The translations under genes were made by a program, and so were the position numbers. From Bacillota bacterium (GTDB lineage Bacteria > Bacillota > Clostridia > Peptostreptococcales > Anaerovoracaceae), in contig JAEELK010000024.1 in NCBI GenBank assembly GCA_016282655.1, positions 1 through 7,243 of the forward strand: a stretch of DNA of 7,243 nt. Reading direction: 5' to 3'. Of the stretch, positions 1 through 6,145 are shown piece after piece. Each line of letters begins with the position of its first letter. Positions within the stretch are counted from its first letter, which is position 1. The notes beneath the pieces are model-generated. The model was not told where the DNA came from and made no database searches. It saw nothing but the letters and a program-made list of their open reading frames with translations.

Positions 1-1
1 C

Positions 2-1024
2 TTCCAGCAGACCCACGCGGAGACCGACAACCTCCTGTTCTATCCGGACGAGAACAGCTTCACGCTGAAAGAGGAGCGCAAGTTTCTGCTCGAGCGGGCG
101 AGAGACCCGAAGTCGGTGGAGATCCTGGCGCTGCTGGACGGCAAGCTGGCCGGCTTCGCCGGCATCGGCCCCATCGGCAGAGGCGAGAAGCTGCGCTTCC
201 GGGCGGATTTCGGCATCAGCATCCTGAAGGCCTATTGGGGCCTGGGGATCGGCCGCGCCCTGACGAACGCCTGCATCGACTGCGCCCGCGCGGCCGGCTA
301 CAGGCAGGTCGAGCTGGAGGTGGTGGCGGAGAACCGTCCTGCCATCTCGCTCTACGAGAGCGTCGGCTTCGCGGAATACGGCCGCAACCCCAAGGGCTTC
401 TTCGCCCGCCGGATCGGCTGGCAGGAGCTCATCCTGATGCGCCTGGAGCTGGACGCTGCTGAAGCTGTTTCACGCCCGAGCGGCGGTTGGACCGCCCATT
501 ACGATTCCCCGCTCGGCGGGATCACGCTGACTTCGGACGGAACGGCTCTGAGCGGCCTTTGCTTTGACACAGCGGAGCTTGACGCGCCCACGTCCTACGC
601 GCGGCCCGACGGAGCGGCCCACGCGCCCGCGGAAGATGAGGAGCTCCTTGTTTTCCGGCAGACGCGGCAATGGCTGGACCTCTACTTCTCCGGAAAGGAT
701 CCGGGCTTTCTTCCGCCGCTCAGGATGAGCGGGACCGCCTTCCAGAAAGCCGTCTGGGAGATCATGCTGAGCATCCCTTACGGGCAGACGATGTCCTATG
801 GAGAGATCGCAAGGCGGATCGCCGCGTCGAAAGGGATCGCCCGAATGTCCTCGCAGGCGGTCGGCGGCGCGGCCCGGCAGAACGCCATAGCGCTCCTCAT
901 CCCCTGCCACCGCGTCGTCGGAGCGGACGGCAGCCTGACGGGCTACGCGGCGGGGCTCCGGAGAAAAGAGATGCTCCTGCAGATGGAAGGCGCGCGCGGC
1001 GCGCGTCCGTCAAGTTCTGCTTGA
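2..1024 (+). CDS. GNAT N-acetyltransferase fused to O6-alkylguanine-DNA alkyltransferase (5'-partial)
   Basis: The reading frame is open from the left edge to the TGA at 1022-1024, so the start lies upstream; 340 residues are visible. Residues 1 to about 150 form a GNAT acetyl-CoA-dependent acetyltransferase, with the acetyl-CoA loop WGLGIGRAL (79-87) and the typical late segment ENRPAISLYESVGF (110-123). The acetyl acceptor cannot be deduced. Residues about 162-330 form an Ogt/MGMT suicide DNA-repair domain, which moves alkyl groups from O6-guanine to its own cysteine. It shows FQKAVWEIMLSIPYG (247-261), SYGEIA (265-270), the active site PCHRV (301-305, acceptor Cys302, His303) and a KEMLL segment whose Glu323 matches the catalytic glutamate. 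Gln285 sits where most MGMTs have the arginine finger. There is no stop or frameshift at the junction. Related GNAT proteins suggest roughly 25-30 N-terminal residues are missing. A tRNA gene follows 38 bases downstream. Domain calls are firm; whether one or two polypeptides are made is open. Confidence 0.93.
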   Translation, partial: FQQTHAETDNLLFYPDENSFTLKEERKFLLERARDPKSVEILALLDGKLAGFAGIGPIGRGEKLRFRADFGISILKAYWGLGIGRALTNACIDCARAAGYRQVELEVVAENRPAISLYESVGFAEYGRNPKGFFARRIGWQELILMRLELDAAEAVSRPSGGWTAHYDSPLGGITLTSDGTALSGLCFDTAELDAPTSYARPDGAAHAPAEDEELLVFRQTRQWLDLYFSGKDPGFLPPLRMSGTAFQKAVWEIMLSIPYGQTMSYGEIARRIAASKGIARMSSQAVGGAARQNAIALLIPCHRVVGADGSLTGYAAGLRRKEMLLQMEGARGARPSSSA

Positions 1025-1049
1025 AGCGCGGGGAAAAGTCTGCTATTGT
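1021..1049 (+). promoter_or_regulatory. Probable promoter of the tRNA-Gly gene
   Basis: A -35 element TTGAAG (1021-1026) and a -10 element TATTGT (1044-1049) are separated by 17 bases, and a TG at 1041-1042 makes the -10 an extended type. Transcription would start near 1056, a few bases before the mature tRNA 5' end at 1063. The -35 box overlaps the stop codon of the upstream fusion gene. I see no T-tract terminator between that gene and the tRNA, so read-through could also contribute to tRNA expression. The call rests on consensus match and spacing only. Confidence 0.6.
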
Positions 1050-1062
1050 AGTAAGGTACCCC

Positions 1063-1136
1063 GCGGGCGTAGTTTAGTGGTAAAACATCAGCTTCCCAAG
1101 CTGAGGTTGAGGGTTCGATTCCCTTCGCCCGCTCCA
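1063..1136 (+). tRNA. tRNA-Gly (anticodon CCC)
   Basis: A complete 74-base tRNA with encoded CCA. The acceptor stem GCGGGCG (1063-1069) pairs with CGCCCGC (1126-1132), followed by discriminator T1133 and CCA (1134-1136). The D stem is GTTT/AAAC. The anticodon stem TCAGC/GCTGA closes the loop TTCCCAA (1093-1099), which puts anticodon CCC at 1095-1097, reading GGG glycine codons. The T arm is GAGGG/CCCTT around the loop TTCGATT. All stems pair, with one G-U at the base of the T stem, and the variable loop is short. It has its own upstream promoter and a terminator starting a few bases after the CCA, so it is probably a single-gene transcription unit. A wobble-C glycine isoacceptor fits a GC-rich genome. 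Confidence 0.97.
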
Positions 1137-1141
1137 GCGAG

Positions 1142-1173
1142 ACGGAGATGCCTTCCGGCATCTCTGTTTTTTT
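1142..1173 (+). terminator. Intrinsic terminator of the tRNA-Gly gene
   Basis: A perfect 8-bp stem GAGATGCC/GGCATCTC (1145-1152 with 1157-1164) closes a TTCC loop. It can be extended by G-T, C-G and A-T pairs to 11 bp, and is followed by seven T (1167-1173). No A-run precedes the stem, so it should act on the plus strand only. It starts 6 bases after the tRNA CCA. Confidence 0.88.
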
Positions 1174-1178
1174 GTTCC

Positions 1179-1190
1179 TCGCCCGCTCCA
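1179..1190 (+). repeat. Duplicate of the tRNA-Gly 3' end
   Basis: The 12 bases TCGCCCGCTCCA at 1179-1190 are identical to the last 12 bases of the tRNA (1125-1136), 54 bp downstream. The match continues upstream as TTCC if a two-base gap is allowed. It lies between two terminators and is not part of a complete second tRNA. It may be the remnant of a lost tandem tRNA gene or a scar of integration at the tRNA 3' end. Confidence 0.7.
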
Positions 1191-1193
1191 ATG

Positions 1194-1224
1194 AAAAGGC
1201 ACTCCTTTCGGAGTGCCTTTTTTT
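1194..1224. terminator. Bidirectional intrinsic terminator between convergent units
   Basis: An 8-bp GC-rich stem GGCACTCC/GGAGTGCC (1198-1205 with 1210-1217) closes a TTTC loop (GAAA on the other strand). It is flanked by AAAA on the left (1194-1197) and seven T on the right (1218-1224), so each strand has a hairpin followed by T residues. On the minus strand it lies about 28 bases after the stop of the pyruvate:ferredoxin oxidoreductase gene, and that is probably its main task. On the plus strand it backs up the tRNA terminator. Confidence 0.88.
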
Positions 1225-1245
1225 GGTATCGTCGTTTCCGGGCTT

Positions 1246-4200
1246 CTACCGATCCGCCAGAGCCTTGTAGGATTCGTAGCGTTCTTTCGCGTTCTTGGCC
1301 GCGAGCTCGAAGAGGGATTCCGCGGTGTCGGGGAAGTCCAGCAGCAGGGAGCTGTAGCGGACCTGGCCCATGAGGAACTCTCTGAAATCGGCGCTGGGCT
1401 CCTTGGAGTCGAGCGTGAAGGGATTCTTGCCTTCTTCCTTGAGCGTCGGGTTGAAGCGATACAGATGCCAGTAGCCGGCTTCCACTGCCTTCTTGACGTT
1501 CTCCTGGGTCTTGCCCATGCCGCACTTGAGGCCGTGGTTGATGCAGGGCGCGTAGCAGATGATCAGGGACGGGCCGGGATAGGCTTCCGCTTCGGTGATC
1601 GCCTTCAGGAACTGGTTCTTGTCCGCGCCCATGCCGACCTGCGCCACGTAGACGTAGCCGTAGGACATGGCCATCATGCCCAGATCCTTCTTCTTGATCT
1701 TCTTGCCGGAGGCCGCGAACTTGGCGACCGCCGCGGCAGGCGTGGCCTTGGAGCTCTGTCCGCCGGTGTTGGAGTAGACTTCGGTGTCGAAGACCAGCAC
1801 GTTGATGTTCTCGCCGGAGGCCAGCACGGGGTCCAGTCCGCCGGAGCCGATGTCGTAGGCCCAGCCGTCGCCGCCGAAGGCCCAGATGGAGCGCTTGGTC
1901 AGGTAGTCCTTGCGGGCGAGGATCTCGTCCACCAGTTCTCTGCCTTCGCAGGGCGCGCCGCTGTGAGCCGCTCTGGCCGCGTTGATGGCGGCGACCAGTT
2001 CTTCGCCGGCTGCTCTGGAGGCTTCGCCGTCGTCTTTGACTTCCAGCCACTTCTGCATGGCGGCCTTGACGGCGTCGCCCGGGCAGGTGGTGTTCAGCAG
2101 GGTCTTGATGTTGGCTTCGATCTTCTCGCGGATCTGGCGCACGCCGATGGCCATGCCGAGGCCGTACTCGGCGTTGTCCTCAAAGAGGGAGTTGGCCCAG
2201 GCGGGACCTCTGCCGTTGGCGTCCTTGGTGTAAGGCATGGACGGCGTGGAGGCGCCCCAGATGGAGGAGCAGCCGGTGGCGTTGGCGATCATCATGCGGT
2301 CGCCGAAGAGCTGGGTGACGACCTTGACGTAAGGCGTTTCGCCGCAGCCCGCGCAGGCGCCGGAGAATTCGAAATACGGATGGACGAACTGGCTGCCCTT
2401 GACGGTCTTCTTGTCCACTCTGTCCGCCTTGACGGGTACGCTGAGGGCGTATTCCCAGTTGGCCGCTTCTTTGAGCTGGCCTTCCAGCGGGACCATGGTG
2501 AGGGCCTTCTCCTTGGCGGGGCAGATGTCGACGCAGTTGCCGCAGCCCAGGCAGTCGAGCGGGGAGACCTGCATTCTGAACTGCAGATCCTCCAGGCCCT
2601 TGCCGATGGCCTTCTTGGTGGCGAAGCCTTCGGGCGCCGCAGCCGCTTCCGCGTCGGTCAGAAGGATCGGACGGATGGTGGAGTGCGGGCAGACGAAGGA
2701 GCACTGGTTGCACTGGATGCACTTGTCGACGTCCCATTCGGGGACCAGCACGGCTACGCCGCGCTTTTCGTAAGCGGCGGTGCCGGAGGGGAAGTGACCG
2801 TCCGCGCGGTCCGCGAAGGCGCTGACCGGGAGGCTGTCGCCTTCCTGACGGCTCATGGGAACGAGGACCTTCTCGATGAACTCGGGCAGCTGCTTGGCTT
2901 CCTTCTTCTCGTCCGCGGCGTTGGCCCAGGCAGCGGGCACGTCCACCTTGACGAGGCTCTCGATGCCGCGGTCGATGGCCGCGTAGTTCATGTTGACGAC
3001 CTTCTCGCCCTTCTTGCCGTAGGACTTGACGACCGCTTCCTTCAGGTATTTCACGGCGTCGTCCAGCGGAATGACCTCCGCCAGCTTGAAGAACGCGGAC
3101 TGCATGATCATGTTGATGCGGTTGCCGAGGCCGATCTCCTGGCCGATGGCGGTCGCGTTGATGATGTAGAAGTTGATGTCGTTGGCGGCCAGATAGCGCT
3201 TCATGGCCGCGGGCAGATGCTGATCCAGCTCATCCGGGCTCCAGGTGCAGTTGAGCACGAAGGTGCCGCCCTTCTTGAGGCCTTTCAGGACGTCATACTG
3301 ACGGACGTAGGCCTGGTTGTGGCAGGCCACGAAGTCCGCCGTGGTGATGAGGTAGGTGGAGTGGATCTTCTCTTTGCCGAAGCGCAGATGGGAGATGGTG
3401 ATGCCGCCGGACTTCTTGGAGTCGTAGGCGAAATAGCCCTGCGCGTAGAGGTCCGTCTTGTCGCCGATGATCTTGATGGCGCTCTTGTTCGCGCCGACGG
3501 TGCCGTCGGAGCCGAGGCCCCAGAACTTGCAGCGGATGGTGCCGGCCGGCTCGGTGGCAACGCCCGCGACCTCTTCCAGGGAGCTGTTGGTGACGTCGTC
3601 TACGATGCCGATGGTGAAGTGATCCTTCGGCTGGTCTTTGAAGAGGTTCTCATACACCGCGACGATCTGGCCGGGGGTGGTGTCCTTGGAGCCGAGGCCG
3701 TAGCGGCCGCCGTAGATCTCGGGCGCCTTCTCTTCGCCGTAGAACATGGCCTTGACGTCCATGTAGAGCGGATCGCCCAGCGCGCCGGGCTCCTTGGTGC
3801 GGTCCAGCACGGCGATGCGCTTTACGGTCTTGGGCAGGACGGCTCTCATGTATTCGGGGGCGAAGGGACGATAGAGGCGGACCTTCACCAGGCCGACCTT
3901 GCGGCCCTGCGCCTGCAGGAAGGGCAGCGTCTCCTCGATGGTCTCGCAGACGGAACCCATGGCCACGATGATCTCTTCGGCGTCGGGATCGCCCACGTAG
4001 TCGAAGAGGTGGTATTCTCTGCCGGTGATCTTGCTGATCTGCGCCATGTAGTCGGCTACGATGGCGGGCAGCGCTTCATAATACTTGTTTGCTGCTTCTC
4101 TGGCCTGGAAGAAGATGTCCGGGTTCTGCGCGGTGCCGCGGATGACCGGATGCTCGGGGCAGAGAGATCTGTCGCGGAAGGCCTGCACGGCGTCCATGTC

Positions 4201-4785
4201 GATCAGATCCTTGAAAACGCTGTAATCGATGGTCTCGATCTTCTGGATCTCGTGGGAGGTGCGGAATCCGTCGAAGAAGTGGCAGAACGGCACTCTGCCC
4301 TTGATGGCGGAAAGGTGCGCTACGCCGGCCAGGTCCATGACTTCCTGTACGGAGGCGGTGGAGAGGAAGGCGAAGCCGGTCTGTCTGGCGGCCATGACGT
4401 CGGAGTGGTCGCCGAAGATGCAGAGGGCGTGGGCCGCCAGCGTACGGGCGGTCACGTGGAAGACGGCGGGCAGCTGTTCGCCCGCGATCTTGTACATGTT
4501 GGGGATCATCAGGAGCAGGCCCTGAGAAGCCGTGTAGGTGGTGGTGAGGGCGCCGGCGGCCAGAGAGCCGTGCACGGTGCCGGAAGCGCCGCCTTCGGAC
4601 TGCATCTCGCAGACTTTGACTTCCTGTCCGAAAATATTTTTCTGTCCATGGGCGGCCCAGTCGTCCACCAGCTCCGCCATGGTGGATGACGGCGTGATCG
4701 GATAGATGGCCGCAACGTCCGTGAACGCGTAGGATACGTACGCGGCAGCGGTGTTGCCGTCCATGGTCTTCATGTTTTTGCTCAT
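1246..4785 (-). CDS. nifJ: Pyruvate:ferredoxin (flavodoxin) oxidoreductase, single-chain
   Basis: This cytoplasmic enzyme oxidatively decarboxylates pyruvate with CoA to acetyl-CoA and CO2 and reduces ferredoxin or flavodoxin. The 1179-aa product is full length for homodimeric, NifJ-type enzymes. The N-terminal pyruvate domain has YPITPSS (28-34), and Thr31, Glu64 and Arg114 match the numbering of active-site residues in the Desulfovibrio africanus enzyme. A CoA-domain segment GLGSDGTVGANK lies at 423-434. Two ferredoxin-type [4Fe-4S] motifs follow (Cys689/692/695/699 and Cys745/748/751/755). The thiamine diphosphate domain carries the proximal-cluster cysteines 811, 814, 839 and 1081, and the cofactor/Mg motif running from GDG (972-974) to SNT (1005-1007). 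All expected catalytic and cluster residues are present. ATG 4785 is chosen because AAGGAGGT precedes it by 5 bases and because family members begin here; 16 further in-frame upstream codons lie in the probable leader. It is monocistronic by its own promoter and terminator. Confidence 0.98.
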   Translation of the reverse strand: MSKNMKTMDGNTAAAYVSYAFTDVAAIYPITPSSTMAELVDDWAAHGQKNIFGQEVKVCEMQSEGGASGTVHGSLAAGALTTTYTASQGLLLMIPNMYKIAGEQLPAVFHVTARTLAAHALCIFGDHSDVMAARQTGFAFLSTASVQEVMDLAGVAHLSAIKGRVPFCHFFDGFRTSHEIQKIETIDYSVFKDLIDMDAVQAFRDRSLCPEHPVIRGTAQNPDIFFQAREAANKYYEALPAIVADYMAQISKITGREYHLFDYVGDPDAEEIIVAMGSVCETIEETLPFLQAQGRKVGLVKVRLYRPFAPEYMRAVLPKTVKRIAVLDRTKEPGALGDPLYMDVKAMFYGEEKAPEIYGGRYGLGSKDTTPGQIVAVYENLFKDQPKDHFTIGIVDDVTNSSLEEVAGVATEPAGTIRCKFWGLGSDGTVGANKSAIKIIGDKTDLYAQGYFAYDSKKSGGITISHLRFGKEKIHSTYLITTADFVACHNQAYVRQYDVLKGLKKGGTFVLNCTWSPDELDQHLPAAMKRYLAANDINFYIINATAIGQEIGLGNRINMIMQSAFFKLAEVIPLDDAVKYLKEAVVKSYGKKGEKVVNMNYAAIDRGIESLVKVDVPAAWANAADEKKEAKQLPEFIEKVLVPMSRQEGDSLPVSAFADRADGHFPSGTAAYEKRGVAVLVPEWDVDKCIQCNQCSFVCPHSTIRPILLTDAEAAAAPEGFATKKAIGKGLEDLQFRMQVSPLDCLGCGNCVDICPAKEKALTMVPLEGQLKEAANWEYALSVPVKADRVDKKTVKGSQFVHPYFEFSGACAGCGETPYVKVVTQLFGDRMMIANATGCSSIWGASTPSMPYTKDANGRGPAWANSLFEDNAEYGLGMAIGVRQIREKIEANIKTLLNTTCPGDAVKAAMQKWLEVKDDGEASRAAGEELVAAINAARAAHSGAPCEGRELVDEILARKDYLTKRSIWAFGGDGWAYDIGSGGLDPVLASGENINVLVFDTEVYSNTGGQSSKATPAAAVAKFAASGKKIKKKDLGMMAMSYGYVYVAQVGMGADKNQFLKAITEAEAYPGPSLIICYAPCINHGLKCGMGKTQENVKKAVEAGYWHLYRFNPTLKEEGKNPFTLDSKEPSADFREFLMGQVRYSSLLLDFPDTAESLFELAAKNAKERYESYKALADR

Positions 4786-4790
4786 AAGAA

Positions 4791-4798
4791 ACCTCCTT
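4791..4798 (-). promoter_or_regulatory. Very strong ribosome binding site of nifJ
   Basis: On the minus strand AAGGAGGT, a full match to the anti-Shine-Dalgarno sequence, ends 5 bases before the ATG at 4785. It decides the start against the in-frame ATG at 4833, which has no comparable site. Confidence 0.9.
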
Positions 4799-4847
4799 AC
4801 AGTTCCAGATAGCGCAACAAACGAGTACAACAAATAGCTGTCTTTTT

Positions 4848-4876
4848 ATTATACATAAAATGACGGCCTGTGTCGA
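4848..4876 (-). promoter_or_regulatory. Probable sigma-70/sigma-A promoter of nifJ
   Basis: Read on the minus strand, the -35 box is TCGACA (4876-4871, one mismatch to TTGACA) and the -10 box is a perfect TATAAT (4853-4848), with 17 bases between. Transcription would start near 4841, leaving a leader of about 55 bases before the ATG at 4785. Upstream of the -35 box, 4877-4915 is strongly AT-rich with A-tracts about 11 bp apart, like an UP element. I see no recognisable operator. Confidence 0.8.
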
Positions 4877-4939
4877 CTGAAAATAGATTGAAAATTTTAA
4901 TAAGTCAAATATTGCCGGAAAAAAGGAGGATGAAACGGC

Positions 4940-6139
4940 TCAGCGCGCCGCGCCGGCCGCGGGGCCTTCCGCCTTCGGCGGTCTTTGGCCGTAATACTGA
5001 TAGTAACAGGTCTCCAGGCGGCCGTTGTAGAGCTTGCGGCGCCGGTCTGCCGGCGGCGGCGTCTCCCCGGGCGCGCAGCCGGAGCGGGCGCGGCCGAAGA
5101 GCTCCTCGAAGCGCTTGTCCGCCGTGATGAGATAGAGCGACCAGCCGGGATGCGCGCCGAAAAAGCGCCCGAGCTGCCCGTAAACGCGTTCCAGTTCGTC
5201 CAGCTCTCCGATGCGCTGGCCGTAGGGCGGATTGCAGATGACGATGCCGTGCGCTTCCGGCGCCTGAAATTCCGCGAAGGGCGCCGTCCGGAAGCGGATC
5301 CACTGGTCTACGCCGGCCTCCTCCGCGTTCGCGCGGGCCGCCGCCACGGCGGCGGGATCGATGTCGGAGGCGAGGATGCGCAGGTCCGCGTCCTGCCGGA
5401 TGTCCTGAAAGGCCTTTTTCCGCTCTTCCTTCCAGAGCTCCTGCGGGATGCTGTCCCATGCTTCGGAAGCGAAGCTGCGGGAAAGTCCCGGCGCGATGTT
5501 CGCGCCCAGCATGGCAGCCTCGATGGGGATGGTGCCCGAGCCGCAGAAGGGATCCGCGAGCAGGCGGCCTTCCTTCCAGAACGAGAGCTGCACCAGCGCG
5601 GCGGCAAGGGTCTCCTTCATGGGCGCCGCGACGTCCTTCACGCGATAGCCCCGCTTGTGCAGGCCCGGACCGCTGGTGTCGATGGTCAGGGTGACCCGGT
5701 CCTTCAGCAGCGTGACCTTCACGGCGTAGAGCGCCCCGCTCTCCGGGAAGCGCTCCATGGCATAGGTCTCCTTCAGACGCTCCACGATGGCCTTCTTGAC
5801 GACGGCCTGACAGTCCGGCACGCTGTGCAGCTGCGAGCGGACGGAGCTGCCGGAGACCGGGAAGCACGCGTCCGGCGGCAGGAGCTCCTCCCAGGGCAGC
5901 CCGCGGGTCTGCTGAAAGAGCTCCTCGAAGCTCCGCGCGGAAAACTCCCCAACGCAAAGCAAGACCCGGTCCGCGCTGCGGAGGCGCAGATTGGATCTTG
6001 CTACGGCGCGTTCATCGCCCAAAAACGTGATCTTGGCATCCTCGGAGCGGAGCACTTTGTATCCAAGCTGCTCCAGCTCCCGCCGCACCACTGCCTCCAG
6101 CCCGAAGGTGGCGGTGGCGATCAGATTCCATTTTGCCAT
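4940..6139 (-). CDS. rlmL: THUMP-domain class I SAM-dependent RNA methyltransferase (RlmL/YpsC type)
   Basis: Predicted to transfer a methyl group from S-adenosylmethionine to a guanine N2 of 23S rRNA. The best-studied relative is the RlmL half of E. coli RlmKL, which makes m2G2445. The 399-aa product opens with the family's N-terminal segment, KWNLIATATFGLEAVVRREL at residues 3-22. A THUMP RNA-binding region covers roughly residues 60-155. The Rossmann-type methyltransferase domain has the SAM-binding DPFCGSGTIPIEAA (196-209), an acidic DIDP (259-262) and the catalytic NPPYGQR (303-309). The C-terminal signature RKLYNGRLETCYYQYYG (368-384) is followed by a short Pro/Ala/Gly-rich tail. No RlmK domain is fused, as usual in Firmicutes. 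ATG 6139 lies 6 bases after the mreB stop and has no good ribosome binding site, so translation is probably coupled to mreB. I see no convincing terminator after its TGA. Older databases call this family an adenine-specific DNA methylase, which the THUMP domain argues against. The exact target base is inferred. Confidence 0.92.
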   Translation of the reverse strand: MAKWNLIATATFGLEAVVRRELEQLGYKVLRSEDAKITFLGDERAVARSNLRLRSADRVLLCVGEFSARSFEELFQQTRGLPWEELLPPDACFPVSGSSVRSQLHSVPDCQAVVKKAIVERLKETYAMERFPESGALYAVKVTLLKDRVTLTIDTSGPGLHKRGYRVKDVAAPMKETLAAALVQLSFWKEGRLLADPFCGSGTIPIEAAMLGANIAPGLSRSFASEAWDSIPQELWKEERKKAFQDIRQDADLRILASDIDPAAVAAARANAEEAGVDQWIRFRTAPFAEFQAPEAHGIVICNPPYGQRIGELDELERVYGQLGRFFGAHPGWSLYLITADKRFEELFGRARSGCAPGETPPPADRRRKLYNGRLETCYYQYYGQRPPKAEGPAAGAAR

Positions 6140-6145
6140 GTATGT

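Noticed and set aside
1213..4689. A very long open frame on the plus strand opposite nifJ (over 1100 codons).
   Set aside because: It is the antisense shadow of a GC-rich gene. Its translation is low-complexity (rich in Gly, Asp, Val, Leu, Ala and His), has no recognisable domain, and runs opposite a fully conserved enzyme with all its motifs.
4786..4833. An N-terminal extension of nifJ by 16 codons to an in-frame ATG at 4833.
   Set aside because: The strong ribosome binding site at 4791-4798 lies inside this stretch, only 8 bases separate the upstream ATG from the predicted transcript start, and the family begins at ATG 4785.
4786..4847. A possible Rex (NADH-sensing) operator in the nifJ leader because of the TTTGTTG motifs.
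   Set aside because: The two motifs are direct, not inverted, and lack the TTAACAA half expected of a Rex site.
4905..4945. A possible terminator after the rlmL-like gene, from the run of six T on the minus strand (4919-4924 region).
   Set aside because: I find only 3-4 bp of possible stem next to it, too weak to call an intrinsic terminator.
4919..5127. A plus-strand AAAGGAGG directly followed by ATG (4930), opening a short frame.
   Set aside because: The ribosome binding site touches the ATG with no spacer. The frame runs antisense into the methyltransferase 3' end, and its product is Arg/Pro-rich and unlike any protein I recognise.
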